The notes beneath the pieces are model-generated. The model was not told the DNA's origin. It did not search any database and worked only from the letters and a program-made list of their open reading frames with translations. Below, piece by piece: positions 41,624-51,190 of a stretch of 64,000 nt of DNA (its first letter is position 1; every line of letters starts with the position of its first letter). Source of the DNA: Bog-159 sp963785255 (GTDB taxonomy: Bacteria > Acidobacteriota > Terriglobia > Bryobacterales > Bryobacteraceae); the NCBI GenBank assembly GCA_963785255.1, contig CAWAUR010000012.1:399160-463159 (forward strand), read 5' to 3'. The position numbers were made by a program, and so were the translations under genes.

Positions 41624-43140
41624 ATGCCGCCAACCAACCGTCCCTGGTCGCACCCCGATATGACCAACCCGCCAGTCCTCGATCCCACCGCCTTAGCCCC
41701 GCCGATTCGCCCGCGCTACGCCCTCCTGATCAATCCGTTCTACCCCAAAGATCCGCACGCCAGTTTCGGCAAACACGTGCTCACTCCCACGCTCGCCCTA
41801 ACCAGCTTCGCGGCCACTACGCCCGCGCACTGGCAGGCCCGCTATTGGGATGAAAACCTGCTCGACGGCCGTCCGCCCTGCGACCCCATGCCCGAAATCG
41901 TAGGCATCACGGTGCATCTCACCTTCGCCCGCCGCGCCTTCGCGCTGGCGCAGTGGTATGGCAGCCGCGGAAGCCAGGTGGTGTTGGGCGGCCTGCATGT
42001 GTTGTCTTGCCCCGAGGAGTGCGCCCCCTATGCCGACGCCCTGGCGCTGGGCGACGGCGTGCAGCTTTGGCCCCACATTCTGGCCGATGTGGAAGCCGCC
42101 GGCTGCAGCCGAAATATGCCGCCACCTATGAAAGCGACTATCGCCTGGACCCGGCGCCGCGGCGCTCGATCCTGCCGCGCAAAAGCTTTCTCACTACCAC
42201 CAGCCTGATCGCCACCCGCGGTTGTCACAATCGCTGCGGATTCTGCTATCTGGCCACCGATGGTTTGCGGATGCCGTATCGCATGCGCGAGCCCAGCCAG
42301 GTGGCCGCCGAATTCGCCGCGGACCGGCAACCTTATGCCGTGTTCATCGATAACAACCTGGGATCGAACCGCGAGTATCTCCGCCAGTTGTGCGAAGCGC
42401 TGCGCCCGCTGAACAAAATCTGGAGCGCGGCAGTGACCATCGATGTTACCGACGATCCCAGCTTGATCCGCGCGATGGCTCTCGGCGGCTGCACCGGCGT
42501 GTTCGTGGGCTTCGAGTCACTCACTGACGAAAACCTCGCCGACGCCAAAAAGAAGACGCCCAGGGCAGGGGACTACGCCCGCCGCGTCCGCATGCTGCAT
42601 GACCACGGCATTCAGGTGAATGGCTCGTTCGTGCTGGGATTCGATCACGACCGCCAAGACGTCTTCGCGCGCACCGCCGATTGGATCGAGTCCAACAAGC
42701 TTGAGTGCGCCACGTTTCACATCCTTACGCCGTATCCCGCCACGCCGCTGTTCCGGCAGATGGAAGCCGAGGGCCGCTTACTGCATCGCGACTGGAGCCT
42801 ATACGATACGGCGCACGCCGTATTCCGTCCGAAGCATATGTCGCCCGAGGAACTCGAACAAGGTTACGCGTGGATCTATGAGCGCTTGTTCTCGCACGGC
42901 TCGATCTGGCGCCGCCGTCCCGAGGATTGGCGCGCGCTGGCGCCATACTTAGGCATGTCGTATCTATATAAACGTTCCAACCGTTTCTGGCGGATACTAA
43001 TCAAGCATCACTTAGTGCACGCAGTGTGGCGGCCGATGGTAGAAGTCACTCGTCTTCGCCACGTGCGCTTCCGCCGGGAACTAGCTGCCAGCGAGGCGCC
43101 CGGGCGACCGTTGGCAAATGTGATTTCAGCCGGAGTATAG
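41624..43140 (+). pseudogene. B12-binding-type radical SAM protein, frameshifted
   Basis: First frame (to about 42102): YALLINPFYPKDPHASFGKH ... PEIVGITVHLTFARRAFALA and GGLHVLSCPEECAPYADALA, a B12-binding-like N-terminal domain. Second frame: a radical SAM domain with the cluster motif CHNRCGFC (CxxxCxxC), ATRG before it, and IDNNLGSNREYLRQLCEALR and VFVGFESLTDENLADAKKK, then the usual C-terminal region. The frames join at GCCGGCTGCAG near 42101-42103, where one base is missing. Restored it would be about 505 residues. Real mutation or sequencing error cannot be told apart here. Substrate unknown. Confidence 0.85.
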
Positions 43141-43538
43141 AAATCCGGCCTCGGGGCTCCCATCTCGCTGGAAGTTATTCGCAATCGGCGCAGTCTCTGT
43201 ACCGCCGGACTCCCAGGGAAGCCGGGCGCTTGTATCGCCATTGTGAGCCTGGTCAATCGCGAACGGCGCAATAAAATCGAATTGAGCGTCCGGGGGCACG
43301 ATTCGGCAGCTGCCAGGAACACACGTGGCTCGACAGCCGACCATCTCGACCAGCGCCATGCTCCCGGTCTTTGGTACTTTGCATCACGCACTTCACCTTG
43401 GCAAAATGCCGATTCTCTGTTTTATATCTCCAATCTCTGTTTTTATATCTATAAAGGCAAGGCAATAGAGCCAAGGCTTGCGACTCGCCTGCCTCGTATC
43501 GCATCAAACTTAGCAATGTCTGTCGGAGGAGGGACTAC
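43141..43538 (+). promoter_or_regulatory. upstream region of the efflux operon
   Basis: About 400 bases without a credible gene. Near its 3' end it turns A/T-rich and holds two direct repeats, ATTCTCTGTTTTATATCT at 43412-43429 and ATCTCTGTTTTTATATCT at 43433-43450, spaced 21 bases (two helical turns) start to start. These suit a dimeric regulator or contain the -10 region. A GGAGGAGGG site precedes the tolC-type GTG start. Confidence 0.6.
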
Positions 43539-44951
43539 GTGACGCGGGTCCGTCTACTGCTGCGCGGACGAAACATCTGCGTTCCAGGGCTATTGTGTGC
43601 TTGTATACTGTTCGGGCAGCAGAGTATCCAGTTTCAGGGGAGTGTTCCGGCTGGCTCTGGATCCTCAACGCCTCTCGCATTGACTCTCAACGACGCCATT
43701 CGCCGCGGCCTGGAAACGAATCTGGGGCTGCTGACTCGTGCCAATACTAGCGGTGAGGCGCGCGCGCAACGAGTGCGGGCGCTCTCGGCTTTGTTACCCC
43801 AGGTGACGGGCACCTTGGGTGAAACGGCGGAGCAACTGAACCTGAAAACTCTGGGGATCAACTTCCACTTTCCGCCAATCCCGGGTTTCACAGGCATCCC
43901 GACCATTGTGGGCCCGTTTGAGTATACCGCGGTGCAGGCGAACATATCGGCCAAGGTGTTCGATTGGAACGCGCTGAAAACTCTCAGTTCGGCACGCGCC
44001 AACCAGGAGGCGGCGCGGCTTGCCGTCGAGGATGCGCGAGACCTGGTGGTCGAGGGGGTGGTAAACGGATACCTGGAGATCATCGCCAGCGCTTCCCGCG
44101 TGGCATCCATTCAGGCACAGGTGAATACCGCGGAAGCCATCTACAACCGCGCGGTGGATCAACACCAGGCGGGCACGTCGCCGGCCATCGATGTATTGCG
44201 GGCGCAAGTGGAACTCAAGACCCAGCAGCAGCGGTTGCTGGCGGAACAGAACCAGTTCGACAAAGACAAGCTGACGCTGGCGCGCGTGATCGGACTGCCG
44301 GCAGGCCAGACGTTCGACGTCGCCGACCAGGTGCCGTATGCGCCGCTTAGCGGACTGACTCAAGAAGAAGCTCTCCGGATGGCCCTGGCACAGCGCCCCG
44401 ACTACCAGAGTGCCCGCAAGACCGTGGAGGGAGCGGAAGAAGCGCTGCGGGCCGCGCACGCGCAGTGGTACCCTACCGTGGGTATCGACGGATACTACGG
44501 CGACTGGGGTCCCACGCTCGCCAGTTCGCACGGCGTCTTTAACCTGAGCGCCGCTCTCAATTTCAACATCTTCAACGGCGGACGCATCCGTAGCGATGTC
44601 GAACAGGCTAGCGCAGTGCTCAAGCAGCGCCAGGATGAACTCGCGGACCTGGGCGGCCAGATCGACTTTCAGGTACGCTCGGCTTTCCTGGATATCCGCA
44701 CGGCGGCAGAACAGGTGACCGTGGCGCAGGCCAATTTACAACTGGCGAACGAGACGCTCGACCAGGCGCGGGACCGCTTCCGTGCGGGGGTGGCCGATAC
44801 CATCGAAGTGGTGCAGGCGCAGGAGTCGGTGGCGTCTGCCAATGACAGCATCATTTTGGCGTTGTACGCGCATAACGCAGCGAAAGCCGCGCTGGCTCGC
44901 GCGCTGGGCCTGGCGGAGCAAGGCATCAAGAAATTCATCGAGGTGAAGTGA
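43539..44951 (+). CDS. TolC family outer membrane efflux protein
   Basis: 470 residues from a GTG start with GGAGGAGGG upstream. Signal-like N-terminus (VPGLLCACILFG), then two OEP repeats: LTLNDAIRRGLETNLGLLTR ... and EEALRMALAQRPDYQSARKT ..., each a long helical hairpin; NFNIFNGGRIRSDVEQASAV is a typical beta-strand/helix junction. Forms the outer membrane channel of the tripartite pump with the HlyD-like and EmrB-like proteins downstream. Confidence 0.92.
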   Translation: MTRVRLLLRGRNICVPGLLCACILFGQQSIQFQGSVPAGSGSSTPLALTLNDAIRRGLETNLGLLTRANTSGEARAQRVRALSALLPQVTGTLGETAEQLNLKTLGINFHFPPIPGFTGIPTIVGPFEYTAVQANISAKVFDWNALKTLSSARANQEAARLAVEDARDLVVEGVVNGYLEIIASASRVASIQAQVNTAEAIYNRAVDQHQAGTSPAIDVLRAQVELKTQQQRLLAEQNQFDKDKLTLARVIGLPAGQTFDVADQVPYAPLSGLTQEEALRMALAQRPDYQSARKTVEGAEEALRAAHAQWYPTVGIDGYYGDWGPTLASSHGVFNLSAALNFNIFNGGRIRSDVEQASAVLKQRQDELADLGGQIDFQVRSAFLDIRTAAEQVTVAQANLQLANETLDQARDRFRAGVADTIEVVQAQESVASANDSIILALYAHNAAKAALARALGLAEQGIKKFIEVK

Positions 44952-44952
44952 T

Positions 44953-46222
44953 ATGGCTGAGACAACCACGCCCGAAAAAGAAGCTCCTTCGCAGCCTATC
45001 GTCCGGAAGCGCAAGCGGGGGCGAACTCGCATCATCGGGCCAATCCTGCTGGTGGTGGTGTTGGTGGTGGCCGGCTGATTTTCTGTGGCGATACTTCAAC
45101 ACCTATGAATCCACGGACGATGCGCAAGTCGATGGGCATCTGAATGCTATCAGCGCGCGCATTAATGGCCAGGTGAATGAAGTGCTGGTGGATGAGGAAC
45201 AGGTCGTCAAAGCGGGCGATGTGCTGGTAAGGATCGATCCGCGCGATTACCAAGTCGCGGTGGAGAAGGCCGCCGCCGATCTGGCGGACGCCCAGGCGAC
45301 CCTGGCGAGTTCCACGACGGACGTTCCGATCACTTCAACCAACACCAGCAGCACGCTCTCATCGGCGCGTTCCGTGCGTGCGGACGCCGTTGCCGGACTA
45401 ACCTCAGCACAGCGTCAGCTCAAAGCCGCCCAAGCGCGCCTGGAGACCAGCGAGGCACAGGTGCGCGAGGCAGAGGCGAATTACAAGAAAGCAGCGGATG
45501 ACACGGCGCGTTACAAGCTACTGGTGGCCAAGGACGAAATCTCGCAGCAAATTTACGACCAGTCCGATCAGACCACGGCGGCGGCGAATGCCACCATCGC
45601 GGCGCGCACAGCCGCTGTGAATGAGGCGCGCCAGAACGTGAGTGTGTCGGAGGCGGCTATCGAGCAGGCACAGGCCAAGATCGCGGAGGCAGATGCCGGC
45701 ATCCAAGCCGCATTGACTGCCCCGCAACAGGTGGCGGTAAGCCAAGCCCGGGCGCGCTCTTCGGCGGCCAAGGTTGCGCAGCAGAAGGCGGCGCTCGATC
45801 AGGCTCGCCTAAACCTCAGTTACTGCACGATCACCGCGCCAGTCGCCGGTATCGTCGACAAGAAAACGGTGGAGATCGGCCAGAATGTTTCGCCTGGCCA
45901 GCAACTCCTCATTGTGGTTCCGATGGACGATATTTGGGTAACCGCGAACTTCAAGGAGACCCAACTCACAAGGATGAAGCCGGGGCAGAAGGTGCGGTTC
46001 AGCGTGGATGCTTACAGCCGCGAATATACAGGGCACCTTACGGGTGTCGGGGGGGCTAGCGGCTCGCGTCTCAGCTTGCTTCCGCCGGAGAATGCCACCG
46101 GTAACTACGTCAAGGTTGTGCAGCGGATACCTGTGCGCGTCGATCTTGATCCCGGCCAGAACAAAGATCGTCGCTTGCGGGTAGGCATGTCGGTCGATCC
46201 TAAGGTATACCTCAACCAGTAA
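44953..46222 (+). pseudogene. HlyD/EmrA-type membrane fusion protein, frameshifted near the N-terminus
   Basis: The natural start at 44953 gives a basic segment (RKRKRGRTRIIGP) and membrane helix (ILLVVVLVVAG) but meets TGA at 45076-45078. One base over, the frame continues DFLWRYFNTYESTDDAQVDG HLNAI, the EmrA signature, through a biotinyl-lipoyl domain, a coiled-coil hairpin (about 110-250) and a C-terminal beta barrel. One extra base (or two missing) at GGCTGATTTT explains the break. Without a repaired frame the pump would lack its adaptor. Possibly an error in the sequence, since the rest is intact. Confidence 0.85.
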
Positions 46223-46236
46223 CGGCGGGCAAGACG

Positions 46237-47841
46237 ATGGCCGATAATACCGAGACCGCCGCACCGCCCGTGGCCACGCCCTGGAGACCGAGCTACAATC
46301 CATGGCTGATCGCCGTGGTGGTGGCCATGGCCGCATTCATGGAAGTGCTGGACACCAGCATTGCCAACGTGGCGCTCCCGCACATTGCGGGCGGTTTGGG
46401 CGCCAGCAACGATGAGAGCACCTGGGTACTGACTTCTTACCTGGTCTCGAACGCAGTGGTTCTCCCCATCAGCGGATGGCTGGTGAGCATTTTCGGGCGG
46501 AAACGCTTCTTCCTGATGTGCATCTTCCTTTTTACACTCAGTTCCATGCTGTGCGGCGCGGCGCCGAGCCTGAGCGGGCTGATTTTGTTCCGTGTGATGC
46601 AAGGCGCCGGCGGCGGCGGGTTGCAACCCGGGGCCCAGTCCATTCTGGCCGATAGCTTTCCGCCGGAGAAGCGCGGCATGGCCTTCGCGGTTTATGGGAT
46701 CACCGTGGTCCTGGCGCCCACTATCGGCCCCACGCTGGGCGGGTGGATTACAGACAACTATTCGTGGCGTTGGATCTTCTACATCAATCTCCCGGTGGGG
46801 CTCCTGGCCACCTATCTGTCTTACCGATTTGTTGAGGATCCTCCCTACCTGAAGCGCGCCAAGGGCGCCGCCATACGCGTGGACTACATGGGTATAGCTC
46901 TTCTGGCGCTGGGTGTGGGCGCGCTGCAGGTCGTACTGGATAAGGGTCAGGAAGACGATTGGTTCGGTTCCCGCTTCATCACCACGCTGGCGGTGGTCGC
47001 CACGGTCTGTCTGATTTCGCTGGTTATCTGGGAGTGGCGGCACAAAGCGCCTATTATCGACGTGCGCCTCTTCAAGATCTTTCCTTTCGCCAGCGCCAAT
47101 CTGATGATGTTCACGCTAGGCGTCATTTTCTTCAGCAGCCTGGTATTGATGCCGCTATTTCTGCAAACATTGATGGGTTACACGGCGACAAGCGCCGGCT
47201 TGGTCCTTTCCGCCGCCGGCGCCCTGCTGCTGATCGAGATGCCGGTGGTCGGCATACTCAGCACCAAGATACCTGCGAAGTATATTGTCGCTTTCGGTTG
47301 GCTGACGCTGGCGCTTTCCATGTTTTATTCCACCTCCCATCTCGACCTGTTGATTTCCTTTCGCTTCGCTACCTGGGTGCGTACGTTGCAGTCGTTCGGC
47401 TTGGGCTTCCTGTTCGTGCCCATCAACCTGGTCTCTTTTATAGGTGTCCCGGCCGATAAAGGCAACAGCGTGGCGGGCATCATCAACTTCATGCGTAATA
47501 TCGGCAGCAGCGTGGGAACGTCGATGGTCACCACACTGCTGGCGCGGCGTGCCCAGTTCCATCAATCCGTATTGTCCGCTTTTACAACTAACGTAAACCC
47601 GGTGTTTCAAAACCAGGTGGCGGGTCTGAGCCGGCAGCTTGTGCATTCCGGGATCGGCGCGGGCGACTCCCAAGTACATGCCTATGGGTTGCTTTACCAA
47701 TCCTTGCAGGTGCAAGCCCAGACGCTGGCCTACCTGGATACGTATAAGGTGCTGGCAGTAGGCGCTAGTGTGATGTTCGTCCTCGCCTTTATCCTCCGCC
47801 GGAACGATCCCGGCGCCGGGGGAGGGGCTGCGGTGGGCTGA
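46237..47841 (+). CDS. DHA2 family MFS multidrug transporter, EmrB-like
   Basis: 534 residues with about 14 membrane helices and DHA2 motifs: AFMEVLDTSIANVALPHIAG, STWVLTSYLVSNAVVLPISG W (motif C region), SIFGRKRFF (motif A) and GAGGGGLQPGAQSILAD. Inner-membrane drug/proton antiporter of the EmrAB-TolC type. Starts 14 bases after the adaptor gene. Confidence 0.94.
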   Translation: MADNTETAAPPVATPWRPSYNPWLIAVVVAMAAFMEVLDTSIANVALPHIAGGLGASNDESTWVLTSYLVSNAVVLPISGWLVSIFGRKRFFLMCIFLFTLSSMLCGAAPSLSGLILFRVMQGAGGGGLQPGAQSILADSFPPEKRGMAFAVYGITVVLAPTIGPTLGGWITDNYSWRWIFYINLPVGLLATYLSYRFVEDPPYLKRAKGAAIRVDYMGIALLALGVGALQVVLDKGQEDDWFGSRFITTLAVVATVCLISLVIWEWRHKAPIIDVRLFKIFPFASANLMMFTLGVIFFSSLVLMPLFLQTLMGYTATSAGLVLSAAGALLLIEMPVVGILSTKIPAKYIVAFGWLTLALSMFYSTSHLDLLISFRFATWVRTLQSFGLGFLFVPINLVSFIGVPADKGNSVAGIINFMRNIGSSVGTSMVTTLLARRAQFHQSVLSAFTTNVNPVFQNQVAGLSRQLVHSGIGAGDSQVHAYGLLYQSLQVQAQTLAYLDTYKVLAVGASVMFVLAFILRRNDPGAGGGAAVG

Positions 47842-47862
47842 TAATGGGATTGGAGGTGGCTC

Positions 47863-48516
47863 ATGATCCGAGTGATAACGCTTGAACGCGAATTCGGCAG
47901 CGGCGGCGCGGACATCGCCCGCGAGTTGGCGGAGCGCTTAGGCTGGAAATTATACGACCATTTGCTGACGGACGAGATCGCCCGCCTGATGGATTGTGAC
48001 TGCCGGGCGGTGGAAGAGCGCGAGGAGCACAAGGACCCGCTACGCTATCGCCTGTTCAAAGCATTTATGCGCGGCAGCTTTGAAGGCAGTCAGAATGCGC
48101 CAAGAATGAAAATGGTGGATGCCGACTGCATCCGGGCGGCTGCCGAACGCGTGGTTACGGCGGCGGCCAAGAACGGCAATGCAGTTATTGTGGGGCGGGG
48201 GTCGGCATATTATCTCCGCGAGCGCCCGGACACCTTTCACGTTTTCGTCTATGCTCCTTTCGAGGAAAAAGTGCACCGTCTCTGCAAGAAGGGACACAGC
48301 GAGGCAGAAGCTGCCGACCTGGCCGAGACCGTGGACCGCGACCGCGCCGCCTATATCAAGCAGTATTTTGACGTGGAGTGGCCGCCGCGGTACCTCTTTG
48401 AGATGATGATCAATTCTAAGGTGGGTCTGGAAACGGTTGTGCGGATGATCCTGGATGCCGTGTCCTTATCGGAGAAGGTTTCCGGGGAGGCTCCGGCGGG
48501 GGCGTCGCGCGTCTAG
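47863..48516 (+). CDS. cytidylate kinase-like family protein
   Basis: 217 residues. ITLEREFGSGGADIARELAE gives the modified P-loop (GSGGADIA in place of GxGKG[ST]), followed by LGWKLYDHLLTDEIARLM, GRGSAYYLRERPDTFHVFVY and the lid region KKGHSEAEAADLAETVDRDR. Such cytidylate kinase-like proteins are common in Firmicutes and Acidobacteria; whether they phosphorylate CMP is not established. GGAGGTGG ribosome binding site; follows the transporter by 21 bases, so possibly in the same transcript. Confidence 0.85.
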   Translation: MIRVITLEREFGSGGADIARELAERLGWKLYDHLLTDEIARLMDCDCRAVEEREEHKDPLRYRLFKAFMRGSFEGSQNAPRMKMVDADCIRAAAERVVTAAAKNGNAVIVGRGSAYYLRERPDTFHVFVYAPFEEKVHRLCKKGHSEAEAADLAETVDRDRAAYIKQYFDVEWPPRYLFEMMINSKVGLETVVRMILDAVSLSEKVSGEAPAGASRV

Positions 48517-48605
48517 TTGAAGGCAGCGGCTCACAGTAAACGGCAGGATTTCTCCTTGCCTTACTCGATTGCACTCTCCAGAACATAGGACCCATAATCG
48601 GATGG

Positions 48606-49596
48606 ATGGCTTACCGAAGCGCGTGGGCCTTACCCGTACTTCTATGTACTTCGATCGCACAGGCCCAAAGTGGAATCGATGTCTACCGCCAGCTCGCTCG
48701 ATTCGACTTATCCGGCGCAAGAGTCCGTGTTAGTCGACTTACCCTCCGCCGCGATCGCGTCAGCATGACCTTCAGTGGCGCTTTCTACCTCGAGGCGCCC
48801 GTGGCGGGGCAGGTGCGCGGTGCGGTGTTCCTCGGTCAAGGGACTTTTACGGCCGGCCCGCCGTCGGCATTCGAGCGCGACAACCTGCGCCGCATGCTCA
48901 AGGCCGATCGCGTGGAGTCGAGCTTCACCGAAGCCGTGCTGCGTTTTAGCGACACTACCGCCGCCGGTCTGGGCGCTCCAGCGGTGGCGGCGCCAACTCC
49001 TCCCGCAGTGCAGCGCGTCGCCGCAGAATTCGGCCCACGATTGCTACGGCAGACCGGCGCGAACATCGCTGCGCGCATCGCCATCTCGGTGCTCAACCGC
49101 GAACAGCCGGGCTTCTTTTGCGGTGTGTTCCATGGCGGCCCGCTTGGCCGTTTTACTTACATCCTGGACCGGCAGGGAAGGCTGCCCACCTCCATCTTCG
49201 GGCTGGACGCGGGCGAATCCGGTGTGATCTTCCAACACGGCAGGATACCGGCCACTAATGACATCTGGATGGCCTTCCGCACGCCCGACGATTACGCCCG
49301 CGCACAGTTTCGATACAGCGACACGTATGACCAGATCGCCGTCCGCCATTACGACATGCAAATCGACCTGCGCGCCGCGCGGGACGATCTACCAGCAAAA
49401 CGCCGGCTCCCAGTGGTCCATGCCGTTGCCCCTGGTTGTCAAGCTTGGCAGAGGCAGGACCGTGACCGAAGTTGTCTATGCGCGCGGGGAGAAAACCGCC
49501 TTCTCGCTGAAGCTCGCGGTGAAGCCATCCTCAGCGCAACTCGATCCTGATCGGTGGGTACTGTCCGACGAGACTAGCGCATCTGCGCGGCACTAG
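48606..49596 (+). pseudogene. remnant of an exported M1-type peptidase lacking its catalytic domain
   Basis: The 5' part (residues 1-255) has a signal peptide (WALPVLLCTSIAQAQ) and the N-terminal domain seen ahead of the M1 fold in acidobacterial M1-like proteins (YRQLARFDLSGARVRVSRLT, GAVFLGQGTFTAGPP), reaching QIAVRHYDMQIDLRA, where an M1 domain should begin. Directly after, in another frame, comes the C-terminus of such a protein (YQQNAGSQWSMPLPLVVKLG ... LDPDRWVLSDE). About 500 residues including the zinc site are missing and the junction near 49375-49395 is out of frame. Clear deletion pseudogene, assuming the two ends derive from one gene. Confidence 0.75.
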
Positions 49597-49666
49597 TTCA
49601 AAGTTTACATAATAACTGTTATGGGAAGTTTTACCGCCGCCTAATGCCGCTAAACTGGAAGAAACT

Positions 49667-49891
49667 ATGACCATAGACGAACGCCTCGAACGGCTCACTG
49701 AACGCCACGAAGCCCTGGCCCAAAGCCTGGAACTCATGCGCGCGGAGGGTGAACAAACCGCCGCCAGAATCCGGACCTTGGCCATCATCGCCGAACCGAA
49801 CGAAGTGCGCGCCGGCCAAATGATGCAAGCCATCGCCAGCCTGGCCAGGACCGTTGAGGAACACCAGCGCCGCCTCGACCAAGCCAGCTAG
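49667..49891 (+). CDS. small coiled-coil protein
   Basis: 74 residues, all helical: MTIDERLERLTERHEALAQS ... MMQAIASLARTVEEHQRRLD. It shares the start (M/V-x-IDERLE-L) with the two coiled-coil genes at 53 kb, so the three are paralogues. GGAAGAAACT precedes the ATG. Function unknown. Confidence 0.65.
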   Translation: MTIDERLERLTERHEALAQSLELMRAEGEQTAARIRTLAIIAEPNEVRAGQMMQAIASLARTVEEHQRRLDQAS

Positions 49892-50085
49892 ACCAGGGTT
49901 CGCCGGCAGGCGGCCGAAGCGATTCCCCCTTTACGCACGGCGCCGCATGCTTGCAGTTTGCCAGCGTCGCCAGCAATTGCCGCCGGCCAAAGGGCGACCG
50001 GCCACTCACCCATGTAGCTCACGGAGCGCAGTGGAGTTCCGCCGCGGGAGGCGTTCCGCCGGTATCTTCGGTATCTTTCCGGCCC

Positions 50086-50114
50086 TTGCGTTAGTATACA
50101 GATCTGTGTACTAT
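50086..50114 (+). promoter_or_regulatory. hicAB promoter with operator palindrome
   Basis: TTGCGT, 17 bases, TACTAT. The 20-bp palindrome AGTATACAGATCTGTGTACT (50093-50112; 18 of 20 positions symmetrical) fills the spacer and overlaps the -10 box, the place where a HicB DNA-binding domain would block transcription. The predicted start coincides with the hicA GTG codon. Confidence 0.65.
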
Positions 50115-50120
50115 TAAGTG

Positions 50121-50297
50121 GTGACCAGCAACCAGCTCAAGCGCTGGCTCGCATCCCAGGGCTGCACCTTCGAGGAAGGCGCCAAGCACACCAAGGTGTT
50201 TTACAAGGGGAGCGTCACGCTTCTTCCTAGGCACGGCGCGAGAGAAATGAAGACCGGTACCGTCCAGGGGATCAAGAGAAAGCTGGGACTGAAGTGA
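50121..50297 (+). CDS. hicA: HicA-type mRNA interferase toxin
   Basis: 58 residues from GTG (a second GTG lies one codon upstream). Double-stranded RNA-binding-like fold with the catalytic His in GAKHTKVFYKG and the family end LLPRHGAREMKTGTVQGIKR KLGLK. Translation-dependent mRNA cleavage is the known family activity. Directly followed by hicB, whose ribosome binding site AAGGAGG begins at the hicA stop. Because the promoter ends six bases before the start, the message may be leaderless. Confidence 0.9.
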   Translation: MTSNQLKRWLASQGCTFEEGAKHTKVFYKGSVTLLPRHGAREMKTGTVQGIKRKLGLK

Positions 50298-50308
50298 AGG
50301 AGGTTTCG

Positions 50309-50758
50309 ATGTTAGCCTATCCCGCGCGTTTTGCCCCCGAAGGCCGGGGGTTCGTGGTGACCTTCCCGGACATCCCGGAAGCCATTACCGATGGAGACTC
50401 CGAAGAGGAGGCCATGCAATTTGCCGTGGACGCCATCGAAACCATGCTCTCCGAGTACATCAAGCGGCGTCGCGAAATCCCGCGGCCAGGCAAACCCCGC
50501 GGCAAGTATGCCCGCCTGGTTGTCCTGCCCCTCCTATCCGAAGCCAAGATCCATCTGTACAAGGCCATGCAACAGGCCGGCGTGCGCAAGGCGGATCTGG
50601 CCCGGCGCGTCAAATGGCAAAAGAGCCAGGTGGATCGCCTCCTGGACCTGACCCACCGCTCCCGCCTGGACCAGATCGAGGAAGCGCTGGCTGCCCTCGA
50701 TAAACGCCTGGCCGTGCAGATCGAGGACGCCCCCCGCGCGCTGCATGCCGGCGCTTAG
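50309..50758 (+). CDS. hicB: HicB-type antitoxin with C-terminal HTH
   Basis: 149 residues. The N-terminal HicB fold (YPARFAPEGRGFVVTFPDIP EAITDGDSEEEAMQFA-type) neutralises HicA; the C-terminal part (LYKAMQQAGVRKADLARRVK, VDRLLDLTHRSRLDQIEEAL) is a helix-turn-helix that should bind the palindrome upstream of hicA. ATG at 50309 has AGGAGG five bases upstream; a GTG at 50294 overlapping the hicA stop is less likely. Confidence 0.92.
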   Translation: MLAYPARFAPEGRGFVVTFPDIPEAITDGDSEEEAMQFAVDAIETMLSEYIKRRREIPRPGKPRGKYARLVVLPLLSEAKIHLYKAMQQAGVRKADLARRVKWQKSQVDRLLDLTHRSRLDQIEEALAALDKRLAVQIEDAPRALHAGA

Positions 50759-51190
50759 CCAAGAGGCGTATCGAACAGTTAATCGGACCGGGAAGCCACG
50801 CGCGCCGTACGGGTCACCGGCCCCGGTGTGCTGGTGAAGCCGCGCCCTCAGGCGGACGAACTGCGCACAACTCAGGACTTGTCTAGAAATAACATTTCCA
50901 TATAGAAATGTTTTGGATACTTGGCGTAGTGGCCGATATCGCTGCAATTGCTGAGGCAACTGGCATTTCGCGGCCGGTAATCCGGCCGGCGCGATTCACC
51001 CGGTCGTGATAGTGCTGATTGCGCCGCATCCTGCGATCCGTACAGCCTATCAGCATATCGCGAGAGACGCCATATTCCCGGCGCCCGTATTAATATGGAA
51101 CCGTTTGCTTCGTCTACTCGTATGACATCGCATGTCCCTGCCCAGGGTGACCGGTGCCCGCCGCGAATACCGCATCGAACGGAGACTAAA
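50759..51190 (+). other. intergenic region with a palindrome
   Basis: About 430 bases without a recognisable gene. At 50891-50912 is the A/T-rich palindrome AACATTTC-CATATA-GAAATGTT. From the ATG at 50908 a 33-codon frame reads FWILGVVADIAAIAEATGIS ... but it lacks a good ribosome binding site and any known family. GGAGA at the end serves the next gene. Confidence 0.5.

Noticed and set aside
49258..49596. Separate gene of 112 residues
   Set aside because: Its first part is an out-of-frame shadow of the upstream gene; only the last 70 residues look real and fit a peptidase C-terminus, so it was merged into the pseudogene.
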